From positions 1-28,886 of the forward strand of contig DATMAU010000021.1 of the NCBI GenBank assembly GCA_035559775.1: a stretch of 28,886 bases of DNA, in the 5' to 3' direction. Source of the stretch: AG1 sp035559775 (GTDB taxonomy: Archaea > Thermoproteota > Thermoprotei_A > Sulfolobales > AG1). The translations under genes and the position numbers were made by a program. This document shows, piece after piece, positions 15,335-24,199 of this stretch; within the stretch, counting starts at the first letter, position 1, and every line of letters begins with the position of its first letter. A model generated the notes under the pieces. That model saw nothing but the letters and a program-made list of their open reading frames with translations, searched no databases and was not told the DNA's origin.

Positions 15335-16078
15335 CTATTTAACCTTAAGATGAGACCTACCCATCGGTATATCCTTAAAAGCTGGATGTATCGTTACAGA
15401 GAGATCCCTCTTACCTATCGGAGCTGATATTATCCATAGATACTTACACCCAGCAAGCGATGTACACACATTCGGATGATAACCCCTCGGTATGAGGACA
15501 ACGTCGTAATCCCTAACAACATATGCGTACTCTCCGCTTTCGTCCATTATTAGTTGCACGCCAAAGCCCTCCCCCATGCCGAAGAATATATATGCCTCGG
15601 GCTTCTCATCATGCCTGTGGGGAGGATAGCTCGTCCAGTTACCCTTCTCACCCTCGACATATCCTGCTATAATGCTGTCCGCGGGATCCTTCTCACCTAT
15701 AGTGACATAGACCCTCCTCCTATAAGGCTCAACCCCGACATCATAGGAATCGCTCTGCTGGAACCTCTTTACATAGAATTGATAGCGATTCATAGCCATG
15801 GATTCCGCGATATATACCACAGACCCTGTATCAACCTCAATTTCAGCCCTAGCACCCATGGGTATGTAGGCAATATCCCTCTCACCAAGGGTTTCACTAT
15901 TAACCCTCAACCAAGCCCCAAGGCTCGCCACAGTCCTCTCCCTCCCCTCCAGAGGCTCTAGCACTAGCTCAGCACGCTTACTAGCCCTATAGCTGTATAG
16001 TGAGAAACCCCTATAATCAAATATATGTAGTAGTCTATCATATATATTCGGGTTTCTGAGAAGCATGGTATCCCCCAT
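15335..16078 (-). CDS. iolB: 5-deoxy-glucuronate isomerase
   Basis: Bicupin isomerase that turns 5-deoxy-glucuronate into 2-deoxy-5-keto-gluconate. The diagnostic stretch GNWTSYPPHRHDE (146-158) is nearly identical to bacterial IolB, with the metal-binding His154 and His156; Glu161 is in KPEAYIFF and a further metal His is in RGYHPNV (His201). The protein is 247 aa, a little shorter than bacterial IolB (about 270). This is the strongest single marker of an inositol pathway in the window, because KduI, its relative, lacks the SYPPH.HD sequence. Start ATG 16078 has a minus-strand TATA-like site about 25 bases upstream (leaderless); ATG 16066 with GGGGGAT before it is possible. Confidence 0.92.
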   Translation of the reverse strand: MGDTMLLRNPNIYDRLLHIFDYRGFSLYSYRASKRAELVLEPLEGRERTVASLGAWLRVNSETLGERDIAYIPMGARAEIEVDTGSVVYIAESMAMNRYQFYVKRFQQSDSYDVGVEPYRRRVYVTIGEKDPADSIIAGYVEGEKGNWTSYPPHRHDEKPEAYIFFGMGEGFGVQLIMDESGEYAYVVRDYDVVLIPRGYHPNVCTSLAGCKYLWIISAPIGKRDLSVTIHPAFKDIPMGRSHLKVK

Positions 16079-16163
16079 ATTCTATGCTCTCAGGCTAAAA
16101 GTATGTGAAATGCTCAGAATAGCTAGCTATTAACTCTCCATAAAGATATAGTGGGGAGCTCTT
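16079..16163. promoter_or_regulatory. Divergent promoter region iolB / iolD
   Basis: An 85-bp gap between divergent genes. The minus strand has ACATACTTTTAGCC, a TATA-like element about 25 bases from iolB. The plus strand has GGGGAG (16153-16158), a ribosome binding site five bases before the iolD ATG, and AT-rich sequence (CTATTAACTC, ATAAAGATATAG) in front. AGCTAGCT (16120-16127 region) is a short palindrome. Confidence 0.35.
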
Positions 16164-17924
16164 ATGCCTATCTACTCAGGCGCAGAGATAGTTGCTCAGT
16201 TTATTAGAAAGGCGGGGATTAGGTACGTCTTCGGGATCCCTGGGCATGGTAATGTGAATATCTTCGACGCCCTCAAGGATCTATCACCAGATGTTGAGGT
16301 AATAGCTGTTAAGCATGAGCAGTGGGGCGGGCATATGGCTGACGGGTATTTCAGGGCTAATAGAAAGATCCCTGCTGTGGTGACAACCTCTGTAGGGCCT
16401 GGGGCTACCAACCTGGCAACGGCTTTTGCCACGGCCTATGTTGATTCCTCATCCTTCATAGCAATCACAGGACAGATCCAGGTTTACCTATTCGGCATGG
16501 GGATCTTCCAGGAGATCGAGAGGAAGAACTGGGTTGACTATGTGAACGCTATGAACCATCTTGTGAAAAGATCATGGCTTGTTACAAGCATAAAACAGCT
16601 CCCAAGGGTTCTAGCCAACGCTCTAAAAGAGGCCGTGAGCGGGAGGCCAGGGCCAGTGCTCATAGACCTCCCAATGGATATCCAGGTTGAAAAAACCGAG
16701 ATCGAGATCGAGGATCCATGGAGATACATACCCTCGGGCAGAGTATACCCAGATCCTGTCCTGATAAAGAGAGCAGCAGAGCTCCTACTAAAGGCTGAGA
16801 GGCCATTGATCCTGGTAGGAGGCGGTGTAGTCATGTCAGGAGCCACAGAGGATCTAGTAAGAGTCGCGGAATTCCTAGGAGCCCCTGTGATATGCTCCTT
16901 CAGGGGCGATGCTAAAGGAGGCTTCCCAGAGGATCACGAGCTATACGCATTCCACCCAGGGAATATTGGGAGCCTTGTTGCAAACGAGCTTGCCAAGGAA
17001 GCCGATGTCCTCCTAGCCGTGGGGGTTACTTTCAGCGATGAGACAACAAGCTCCTACGCGAGGGGTGTTACGTTCAACATACCGCCAACAAAGCTTATAC
17101 ACATAGACATAGATCCCCACGAGATAGGTAAGAACTACCCAGTAGAGATAGGTATAGTGGCTGATGCGAAGGCAGCGCTAGAACAGCTATACAGAGCCCT
17201 TGTCGAGATAGGGGTTAGGAGGAACTGGAGGGAGAGTCAGTGGTATAGAAGATTCAAAGAGTTGAAGGAGAAATGGCTCTCGGAGATAGAGGATCTGAGA
17301 TCCAAGGCTCTCATGGGGATACCCAATATGGTGAAGATCTTGAGGGAAGAGATCCCGAGGGACGCTATAATAACCCTCTCAGCAGGGCTACCCCAAGAGA
17401 TATTCTCACAACAATGGGTATCGTATTACCCAGGGACATTCATAAGCTCAGGGGGCTTCTCAACAATGGGCTTCGCACTACCAGCAGCGATAGGTGCTAA
17501 GCTAGCGAGACCCAAGGCAAGGGTTGTCGCGATAGAGGGTGACGGATCCTTCCTCATGAACAGTGTAGAGCTATCAACAGCGATCCAGTACGAGATCCCG
17601 GTCCTCGTTATAGTGCTCAACAACTACGGCTGGGTATCGATAAGGGATCTCCAGATAAGGAGCTTCATGGAGAGGGTCTTCACAACAGAGTTTAGGAAGA
17701 AGAGCGGTGAGAAATACGTGATCGACTTCGAGAAGATAGCGAGAGCCTATGGGGCTGAGTATGTAAGGGCAACAAGCCCGGAGGAGGTTAGACGGGGGGT
17801 TAGAAAGCTCTTCTCACTAGAGGTGGCATCAGTGCTAGAGATACCTGTCGAGACTAGGTTCCCGTATAGTGGTACAAAAGCCTATGGATACTGGGATATA
17901 CCATCAATACATCTAGCCAGGTGA
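16164..17924 (+). CDS. iolD: ThDP-dependent trihydroxycyclohexane-1,2-dione hydrolase-like enzyme
   Basis: Thiamine-diphosphate enzyme of the acetolactate synthase superfamily. The N-terminal Pyr domain has YVFGIPGHGNVNIFDAL; GHGN in place of the acetolactate synthase GGAV is typical of IolD. The catalytic Glu is E52 (KHEQWGGHMADGYFRA). The central domain holds LILVGGGVVMSGA. The PP domain carries FSTMGFALPAAIGAK and the cofactor motif from GDG (459-461) to LNNYGW. At 586 aa it is shorter than bacterial IolD (about 640). The expected reaction is hydrolytic ring opening to 5-deoxy-glucuronate, the substrate of IolB next door. An acetolactate synthase or other decarboxylase is a weaker alternative. 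The TGA at 17922-17924 is followed, in the same frame, by the conserved N-terminus of IolC. Confidence 0.87.
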   Translation: MPIYSGAEIVAQFIRKAGIRYVFGIPGHGNVNIFDALKDLSPDVEVIAVKHEQWGGHMADGYFRANRKIPAVVTTSVGPGATNLATAFATAYVDSSSFIAITGQIQVYLFGMGIFQEIERKNWVDYVNAMNHLVKRSWLVTSIKQLPRVLANALKEAVSGRPGPVLIDLPMDIQVEKTEIEIEDPWRYIPSGRVYPDPVLIKRAAELLLKAERPLILVGGGVVMSGATEDLVRVAEFLGAPVICSFRGDAKGGFPEDHELYAFHPGNIGSLVANELAKEADVLLAVGVTFSDETTSSYARGVTFNIPPTKLIHIDIDPHEIGKNYPVEIGIVADAKAALEQLYRALVEIGVRRNWRESQWYRRFKELKEKWLSEIEDLRSKALMGIPNMVKILREEIPRDAIITLSAGLPQEIFSQQWVSYYPGTFISSGGFSTMGFALPAAIGAKLARPKARVVAIEGDGSFLMNSVELSTAIQYEIPVLVIVLNNYGWVSIRDLQIRSFMERVFTTEFRKKSGEKYVIDFEKIARAYGAEYVRATSPEEVRRGVRKLFSLEVASVLEIPVETRFPYSGTKAYGYWDIPSIHLAR

Positions 17925-17930
17925 TGCAGG

Positions 17931-18902
17931 ATCCCAGATGCTGATAGGTACGATATAATAACGATCGGGAGGGCTGGGATAGACCTATACTCCCTAGATC
18001 TCTACGCATCGCTAGAAGAGGCTGTGAGGTTCGCTAGATATGTTGGGGGCAGTGCTGCTAACATAGCTGTTGGTGTTGCAAGGCTAGGGCTTAGATCAGC
18101 GATAATAACTAGGGTAAGCGATGACGAGCTGGGAGAGTATATTGTTAGACAGCTATCAAGAATGGGGGTCGATACGAGGTTTATCAAGAAAGACCCCGAG
18201 GGTAAGGTAGGAATAGTGTTCGCAGAAATAATTCCAGGGAAAGATGGGAGATTCATATTCTATAGAGAAAAAGCAAGCGACCTACTCCTAAGGATAGAAG
18301 ATATACCAAGCGAAGCGGTAGAATCGGCAGGAGCTGTTGTTATAACAGGTACAGGGCTTAGTGCAGAGCCATCTAGAAGTGCTAATTACCATGCACTCGA
18401 GCTAGCGAGGAGAGGAGGGTCTAGAGCGGTGCTCAACCTAGACTGGAGACCGAGCCTCTGGAGAAACATAGGCGAGACCGAGAGGCTGAGATACTATAGA
18501 AAGGCGATGGAGATCGCTGACATAATTATCGGTAATAGATCGGAGTACGAGGCCGCAACAGGAAAAACAGATCTAGAGGAGGCTTTAAAAACGGCAAGGG
18601 ATATTAACAGCGAAGCCCTCCTAATAGCAACCCTCGGGAGAGAAGGCTCGATCGCATTGACAAGCAAGGGAGAGGTTGTGAGGGCTAAGCCATATATAGT
18701 GAGCCATCTCAAGGGATTAGGAGCTGGCGATGGCTTCATAGCAGGCTTCCTCTACGGCCTCCTAAAAGGCTGGGATCTATATAGATCCCTGAGATTCGGC
18801 AACGCCGTGGGAGCGATAGTTGTTACGAGGCACTCATGCTCCGAAGCAATGCCAACCTATGATGAAACCATGGAGTTCATAGAGATCAACGGTGGTTTTT
18901 AG
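17931..18902 (+). CDS. iolC: 5-dehydro-2-deoxygluconokinase (PfkB family), start codon unclear
   Basis: Ribokinase-type kinase that phosphorylates 2-deoxy-5-keto-gluconate at O6. Conserved blocks: YDIITIGRAGIDLYSLD at the start, FARYVGGSAANIAVGVARLG, GAGDGFIAGF (catalytic Asp) and the IolC-like ending VVTRHSCSEAMPTYDE. The first block, with the substrate-contacting Asp of IDLY, lies upstream of the first usual start in frame (GTG 18024). Between the iolD TGA (17922-17924) and that GTG no ATG, GTG or TTG exists in frame. AGGTGAT (17919-17925) stands five bases before the in-frame ATC at 17931, given here as the left limit. Out-of-frame ATGs at 17924 and 17938 would each fit with one inserted or deleted base. 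So an indel, a sequencing error, an odd start or readthrough from iolD are all open. A GTG 18024 start would lose needed residues. Confidence 0.85.
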   Translation: MPDADRYDIITIGRAGIDLYSLDLYASLEEAVRFARYVGGSAANIAVGVARLGLRSAIITRVSDDELGEYIVRQLSRMGVDTRFIKKDPEGKVGIVFAEIIPGKDGRFIFYREKASDLLLRIEDIPSEAVESAGAVVITGTGLSAEPSRSANYHALELARRGGSRAVLNLDWRPSLWRNIGETERLRYYRKAMEIADIIIGNRSEYEAATGKTDLEEALKTARDINSEALLIATLGREGSIALTSKGEVVRAKPYIVSHLKGLGAGDGFIAGFLYGLLKGWDLYRSLRFGNAVGAIVVTRHSCSEAMPTYDETMEFIEINGGF

Positions 18903-18992
18903 AGCAAGAACCCCGCTAAACCAACAGGAGCAGAGACCCCCATAAAATGGATCGTTGATCTGTTATAGGGTTAAAAGAAAAGAGCTGAAGGG

Positions 18993-21029
18993 CTAAGCTG
19001 TCCTGCTCTCCTTAACAGCTTTTACGAACTCCTCGTAAGCCTTTTTAACCTCATCAACAGCTGCCTCGTCCTCGAGGGTCGTGATATCGCCTAGTGGTGC
19101 TCCGGTGGCAACAGCTTTTACGAGTCTCCTCATTATCTTCCCACTCCTCGTCTTGGGAAGCTTTGTGACTAGGAATATATTGCTAGGCACAGCTATTGGC
19201 CCGTAGTTATTCCTAACCCATTCCTTGAGCTCCTCGACCATCTGCTGGCTGGGCTCAAAGCCCTGTTTAAGCACCACATAGGCTATGGGGACCTCGCCCT
19301 TAACGGGGTCAGGGATCCCTACGACAGCGGCTTCAGCTACAGCTTTGTGGGATACTAGAACTGATTCGAGCTCGTATGTCCCTATCCTGTGTCCAGCCAC
19401 CTTAAGAACCTCGTCAGCCCTGCCGAGAACCCATATATAGCCGTCCTTATCCTTTACAGCATAGTCTCCGCTGTAGAAGTAGCCCTTACCCTTTATCCTC
19501 TCAAAATAGACTTGAGCATATCTATGTGGATCGCCCCACATACCCGTTGGGGGAGCTGGCATGCCTGGAAATGGTCTCTTTATGACTAGGAAGCCCTTCT
19601 TACCAGGCTCCACGGAGTTTCCATCCTCATCAACAACGTCTGCATCTATACCGGGTAGCGGAGGGCCGTTTGTTCCAGGCTTTAGAGGGACTAGGGCTAG
19701 TCCGGGGGCTTTGGATATCAGTATCCCTCCTGTCTCTGTCATCCACCATGTGGATCCTACGGGGCATCTCTTCTCACCAACAACCTCGAATAGCCATCTC
19801 CACGCTGAGGGGTTGATCGGCTCGCCAACGCTGTGGATCAGTCTCAGGCTGGATCTATCGTGCTTCCTAACCCACTCATCACCATATCTCATCAGCATCC
19901 TGACAGCCGTTGGTGTTGTATAGAACACCGTTACCCCGTACCTCTCCACTATAGACCACCACCTATCAGGAGCCGGGTAGTCAGGAACACCCTCGTAGAA
20001 CACGGTTGTAAGCCCCTCTATCAGGGGTCCGAAGACTATATAGCTATGCCCCGTAACCCAGCCAATATCTGCTGTGCAGTAGAATATATCGTCGTCCCTC
20101 ACATCGAAAACCCACTTCATCGTGGCGTGGAGAAGGACAGCATAGCCACCGTGATCGTGTATAATACCCTTAGGCTTCCCAGTAGTCCCCGAGGTATACA
20201 GGACATATAGAGGGTGGGTGCTCTCAAGCCTCTCAGGCTCTACATATGCGTTCTGGGGAACCCCTTTGAGGAGCTCGTCAAGCCAGTAGTCCCTCCCATC
20301 CACCATGTTAACATCTATCCCGAGCCTCCTAACAACGATCACGTTCTTTATGCTGGGCGACTTTTCAACAGCCCTGTCGGCTACATCCTTAAGCCTGATC
20401 ACCCTACCCCTTCTATAGAAGCCGTCAACAGTTACTAGGAGGGTCGCACCCAGGTCATTGATCCTCGTTGAGAGGTTCTCAGCTGTGAAGCCTGCGAAAA
20501 CCACTGTGAATATGATCCCCAGCCTTGCTGCTGCTAGCATGAATATCGGGAGCTCCGGGATCATTGGGAGGTAGATCGCGATCTTATCCCCCTTCTTAAG
20601 CCCAAAGCCCTTTGATAAGATATAAGCTACCCTGTTAACCTCCCTCCATAGATCGTAGTAAGTGTATTTCTTAACCTCCTTAGGCCTACCATCAGGATCT
20701 ACAGGCTCTCCCTCCCATATATAGGCTACCTTATTCTTCCTCCAACCCCTAACATGTCTATCGAGAGCTAGGTAGGATATGTTTATCCTACCATCTGGGA
20801 ACCATTTATAGACATAGGGATAGTCGCCAGGCTCAACAGCCCTCGATGGTGGCGAGAACCAATCCAGCTCCTTAGCAACTGAGAGCCAGAACTCGTCAAA
20901 GCTCTCAAGAGTCTTTCTATGGTACTCGAAATAGCTCTCAATACTAACATGCCTCCCAGCCCAGTTCTTAAGCTCTATCTTCTCCTCGAATGGAAGGGCT
21001 TCGCCAAGTATCCGGGGCTCCTCTTCCAC
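18993..21029 (-). CDS. acsA: Acetyl-CoA synthetase, AMP-forming
   Basis: Makes acetyl-CoA from acetate, ATP and CoA, releasing AMP and pyrophosphate. All motifs are present: the P-loop-like VLYTSGTTGKPKGIIHDHGG, STWWMTETGG (the second Trp corresponds to the residue that limits the pocket to short acids), YFYSGDYAVKDKDGYIWVLGRADEVLKVAGHRIG, and PKTRSGKIMRR near the C-terminus, whose Lys is the acetylation-controlled catalytic residue in bacteria. The 678 aa length is slightly above the usual 650; the extra part is an acidic C-terminal helix (EDEAAVDEVKKAYEEFVKAV). Propionate may also be used. Start GTG 21029 has AGGTGAG about nine bases before it and a TATA box at 21061-21073. It is divergent from the MFS-CBS transporter. 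Confidence 0.95.
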   Translation of the reverse strand: MEEEPRILGEALPFEEKIELKNWAGRHVSIESYFEYHRKTLESFDEFWLSVAKELDWFSPPSRAVEPGDYPYVYKWFPDGRINISYLALDRHVRGWRKNKVAYIWEGEPVDPDGRPKEVKKYTYYDLWREVNRVAYILSKGFGLKKGDKIAIYLPMIPELPIFMLAAARLGIIFTVVFAGFTAENLSTRINDLGATLLVTVDGFYRRGRVIRLKDVADRAVEKSPSIKNVIVVRRLGIDVNMVDGRDYWLDELLKGVPQNAYVEPERLESTHPLYVLYTSGTTGKPKGIIHDHGGYAVLLHATMKWVFDVRDDDIFYCTADIGWVTGHSYIVFGPLIEGLTTVFYEGVPDYPAPDRWWSIVERYGVTVFYTTPTAVRMLMRYGDEWVRKHDRSSLRLIHSVGEPINPSAWRWLFEVVGEKRCPVGSTWWMTETGGILISKAPGLALVPLKPGTNGPPLPGIDADVVDEDGNSVEPGKKGFLVIKRPFPGMPAPPTGMWGDPHRYAQVYFERIKGKGYFYSGDYAVKDKDGYIWVLGRADEVLKVAGHRIGTYELESVLVSHKAVAEAAVVGIPDPVKGEVPIAYVVLKQGFEPSQQMVEELKEWVRNNYGPIAVPSNIFLVTKLPKTRSGKIMRRLVKAVATGAPLGDITTLEDEAAVDEVKKAYEEFVKAVKESRTA

Positions 21030-21220
21030 TGAACCTCACCTTTACAAAATAGACACGGGGAAGTATATAAATCTTAGTCTAAAAAACTTTGTATTAGATT
21101 ACTGAGCAGTTAAAATTAATTAGAAAAAATAAAAGTATATTAAGCTATTACATATAAAATATTAATGCAATATTTATAATCGGTGTCATAAGTATAATAG
21201 CACGAAGGTGATTAAAGACT
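21030..21220. promoter_or_regulatory. Divergent promoter region acsA / MFS-CBS transporter
   Basis: Very AT-rich 191 bp. For acsA the minus-strand TATA box GATTTATATACTT (21061-21073) predicts a start of transcription near 21045. For the transporter there are TATA-like sites CAATATTTATAAT (21168-21180) and AGTATAATAG (21191-21200); the second lies about 26 bases before the ATG, which would give a leaderless message, while AAGGTG (21205-21210) would serve a leadered one. The centre (21095-21150) is almost pure A/T with AATTAATT. Confidence 0.5.
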
Positions 21221-23299
21221 ATGAGCCAGACTAGAAGCTATGCAGGTCTTAAAGAAGTTCTCTCAGTCACTATTGTGTCATGGGCAGGAGCTTTCCTAGA
21301 ATGGCTGGACTTCTATACATACGCTCTTCTAGCCGGAATACTGGCGAAAATATTCTTCCCCTCAGCAGACCCCATAGCCTCACTCCTAGCAGCGTTCGGT
21401 GCTCTCGCGATAGGCTTTCTATTCAGACCCCTCGGTGCGATCATGTTCGGAAAAATCGGCGACCAATTTGGAAGGAAAATAGCCTTCATGACGGCCATGT
21501 CTCTCATGCTCGCTGGTACACTAGGTATCGGTGTGCTGCCGGGCTATGCACAGATTGGAATATTAGCATCCATAGGTGTCTTCCTGCTCAGGATCATTCA
21601 AGGCCTCGCCCTAGGCGGAGGCTACGGTGCAGCGATCACCTACCTAGGAGAATTCGTGCCTGAACATAGGAGGGGCTTCTACACAGGATTCCTGTTCACA
21701 ACACCCGCAGCCGGCATAGCTACTGTGGGTGCAATGATATGGCTAATATCCTCAGCAATAGGAGCTCAGGCTTACAGCGATTGGGGATGGCGTCTGAACT
21801 TCATAATAGCCGGCGCCATAGTTTTCGCAATAGTGCTGGTCATGCATTTTGCATATAGAGAGACACCGATCTTCTCCATGTTGAAAGCTGTAAGGCGAGT
21901 AACATCAGCACCGATTAGAGAGGTGTTTACGCGCAAGTATATAACCCTCGTGTTACTGGGATGGATAGGTGTGGTGGGGGCGCATGGCCCGATCTGGTAT
22001 ACCAACCAGCTGTTCAACACCTACTATATAGGGCCGAACTTCCGAGGATACGTAGATACTGCTACCGCAAACGCGCTCCTATCAACAGCAACCTACGCAG
22101 CCCTCTGGATGTATCCGCTCTTTGGATATATCTCGGATAAGATTGGTAGAAAGCCCGTGTTATTGCTGGGTATCTATGGCAATGCCCTCTACTTCCCCCT
22201 CCTCTTCTGGCTAATAGACCAGGTCGGCCCTACCAAGAATATAGATGCCCTGTGGCTTCTCTTCCTATCCATGACTCTCTTCAATGGTATAGGCTATAGC
22301 GGTGCTATGTCAGCTTTTCTGCTAGAGCTCTTCCCATCAAGGATTCGGCTCTCCGCGGTAGCGCTCGCCTATAACCTAGGCTATGGAGTCACCGGGGGCC
22401 TCACACCTTTCGTTATAACCTGGATCTACTCGATCACACGCGATATTTACATATCCACACTACTATATTCTACATTAGTGCCGATGATCATGGGGCTATG
22501 GTATCTCCTAAAAGGGCCCGAGACATTGGGTGTCAGAATATGGAATGAATTCACTGCCGAGAAGTTCATGAAAAAAGCCATAGACCTCCCAGCAATCACA
22601 CCGATCGGAAGCGTCGCGCGCGAACTTGTGAGATCTGGTCAGAAATATGCTATTCTAACAGGGAGCGTCTTAGGGATATTCGGCACAAGGAGCTTCCTTA
22701 GGGCAATAGCTTCGGGAGCTAGTCTCGAAGAGCCTGCCGAGAGATATGCTGCCAAAGTCCCATGTATAGATAAGCACAGCCCTGTTACCGAAGTTTTCAT
22801 AGCTCTTGAGAAGCATAATGTGAGAGCAGTGCCTATATGTGAGGGTAGCAAGCCTGTAGGTATTGTGGAGGCTAGAGAGCTGATCAACGAGTCGCTAGCC
22901 CTCAGGAGTGTTCTAAGGAAAAAAGTAGCCCTACGCTACTCGGCATACGATGCTGTGAGTAAGGAGCTTATTACAGCACCCCCCACGATCTCGCTAAAAG
23001 AGGCTGTGGATATCATGGCCAAGAACGATATAGGTTTTCTGCCCATAGTGGAGGGAGGTAAGCTTGTAGGAGCTATCTCCGAAACGGATGTTATGAGAAT
23101 CGTGGCAGGAGGCGGTGATCTGAAGAGACCCGTATCCGAGTATCTAAACACAAAGCTCATCACTATAGATAGGAACGTAAAGCTAAGAGATGCTGCAGAG
23201 CTCATGGTGAAACACAACATTAGACATCTACCAATAGTAGAGAAAGGAGAAATAATCGGCGTAATATCCGTGAGAGACATAATAAAAGTAGTGGGATAA
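21221..23299 (+). CDS. MFS transporter (metabolite:H+ symporter type) fused to four CBS motifs
   Basis: A 692-aa fusion. Residues 1-440 are a 12-TM MFS carrier of the MHS group (relatives: ProP, ShiA, KgtP), with FLEWLDFYTYALLAG in TM1, the loop RPLGAIMFGKIGDQFGRK, RIIQGLALGGGYGAAITYLGE in TM4-5, and GYISDKIGRKP in the second half. Residues 447-692 are a cytoplasmic tail with four CBS motifs: about 447-490 (ITPIGSVARELV to FLRAIASG), 505-550, 583-630 (ISLKEAVDIMAKNDIGFLPIVEGG) and 638-690 (VKLRDAAELMVKHNIRHLPIVEKG), thus two Bateman modules. CBS pairs bind AMP, ATP or similar, so transport is probably gated by energy state (inference). MHS carriers take organic acids, osmolytes or amino acids; divergence from acsA points to a short acid. 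No frameshift or domain break is seen. Confidence 0.9.
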   Translation: MSQTRSYAGLKEVLSVTIVSWAGAFLEWLDFYTYALLAGILAKIFFPSADPIASLLAAFGALAIGFLFRPLGAIMFGKIGDQFGRKIAFMTAMSLMLAGTLGIGVLPGYAQIGILASIGVFLLRIIQGLALGGGYGAAITYLGEFVPEHRRGFYTGFLFTTPAAGIATVGAMIWLISSAIGAQAYSDWGWRLNFIIAGAIVFAIVLVMHFAYRETPIFSMLKAVRRVTSAPIREVFTRKYITLVLLGWIGVVGAHGPIWYTNQLFNTYYIGPNFRGYVDTATANALLSTATYAALWMYPLFGYISDKIGRKPVLLLGIYGNALYFPLLFWLIDQVGPTKNIDALWLLFLSMTLFNGIGYSGAMSAFLLELFPSRIRLSAVALAYNLGYGVTGGLTPFVITWIYSITRDIYISTLLYSTLVPMIMGLWYLLKGPETLGVRIWNEFTAEKFMKKAIDLPAITPIGSVARELVRSGQKYAILTGSVLGIFGTRSFLRAIASGASLEEPAERYAAKVPCIDKHSPVTEVFIALEKHNVRAVPICEGSKPVGIVEARELINESLALRSVLRKKVALRYSAYDAVSKELITAPPTISLKEAVDIMAKNDIGFLPIVEGGKLVGAISETDVMRIVAGGGDLKRPVSEYLNTKLITIDRNVKLRDAAELMVKHNIRHLPIVEKGEIIGVISVRDIIKVVG

Positions 23300-23361
23300 G
23301 GTAAAGTATTTTTAGCTTTTTAAATTATTATATAGAAGTTTTTGAAAGAGAAAATCTAGCC

Positions 23362-24126
23362 ATGGTTAATAATAGGGTAACATATATACTAGGCTCAATA
23401 AGGACTCCCAGGGATCTCTTGCCTCCAAGTGCTATAACGTTCGTCCTGGTGGAGGCGGCTCTAGAGCTTGTCCCCCCAGAGCTCATAAGATCTAGGGATG
23501 TTGTCTCAAGTGCTAGGAGGAGGGGTATAGATCCTAGGGGGATGTTGCTTGATATATCATACCACTATAGATCTATGAGGAAGCATCTAAGGGATTGGTT
23601 TAAGAGGGGTAGGCCTGATATTATACACACAACACTCCTTACCCTGGGATCATCGATACTCTGGAGAAAAGGGATGGCTAGAGCTATTATCGAGACAAGG
23701 CATGGGCTCGTCTTCGTCAGAGAGGGGGTTAGGATTGTTAGGAACTATAATAGGTTTGTGGGGCTCATGGAGCAGGTACTCACCAAAGGCTCAGCGCCGC
23801 CTGGGAGTGATAAGCCCTTGATCTATCTGGTTGAGCGGGATCTGATCGAGTATATTAGGAGCGAATCCCCAGACCTAGTAATCCTACTAGATGAGAGGGG
23901 TAGAAGGGAGGATCCATGGATCCTTGGTAACAGGATTGTGGGATCTCTTAAACCATATATATTAATAGGAGGCTTTCAGAAAGGAGAGTTCTCGGAAAGA
24001 ATACTCTCAGCAGGTTTCGAGAGGATCTCGATCTATGGCGAGAGCCTTGACGCCTGGGAGGTTGTGTGCAAGATCACAACAAGCATTGAGAGAGCCCTCG
24101 GCCTAGACATACTGGGCTTAGCGTGA
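23362..24126 (+). CDS. nep1: Ribosome biogenesis methyltransferase Nep1 (EMG1 homologue)
   Basis: SPOUT-class methyltransferase that N1-methylates a pseudouridine of 16S rRNA in the hypermodified loop near helix 31/35 and helps assemble the small subunit. Family marks: LLDISYHYRSMRKHL near residue 60, RGRPDIIHTTLLTLGSSI (about 82-99), IVRNYNRFVGLMEQVL (about 124-139, dimer and RNA-binding region) and the SPOUT knot near the C-terminus with ILIGGFQKGEFSE and ISIYGESLDAWEVV, which forms the AdoMet pocket. At 254 aa it is slightly longer than other archaeal Nep1 (about 220). Start ATG 23362 lies 62 bases after the transporter stop, behind an AT-rich promoter-like stretch. It is a housekeeping gene. 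Confidence 0.93.
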   Translation: MVNNRVTYILGSIRTPRDLLPPSAITFVLVEAALELVPPELIRSRDVVSSARRRGIDPRGMLLDISYHYRSMRKHLRDWFKRGRPDIIHTTLLTLGSSILWRKGMARAIIETRHGLVFVREGVRIVRNYNRFVGLMEQVLTKGSAPPGSDKPLIYLVERDLIEYIRSESPDLVILLDERGRREDPWILGNRIVGSLKPYILIGGFQKGEFSERILSAGFERISIYGESLDAWEVVCKITTSIERALGLDILGLA

Positions 24127-24199
24127 CTCCTAGTAATAAGAGAATCTCCTCGATACGGTATTGAAAAGGGCTGGAGGTTATAAATACAGGTGGTGTTCT

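Noticed and set aside
16164..17924. Acetolactate synthase as identity of the ThDP enzyme
   Set aside because: GHGN motif and position among iolB, iolC and iolE favour IolD; no small regulatory subunit gene is adjacent.
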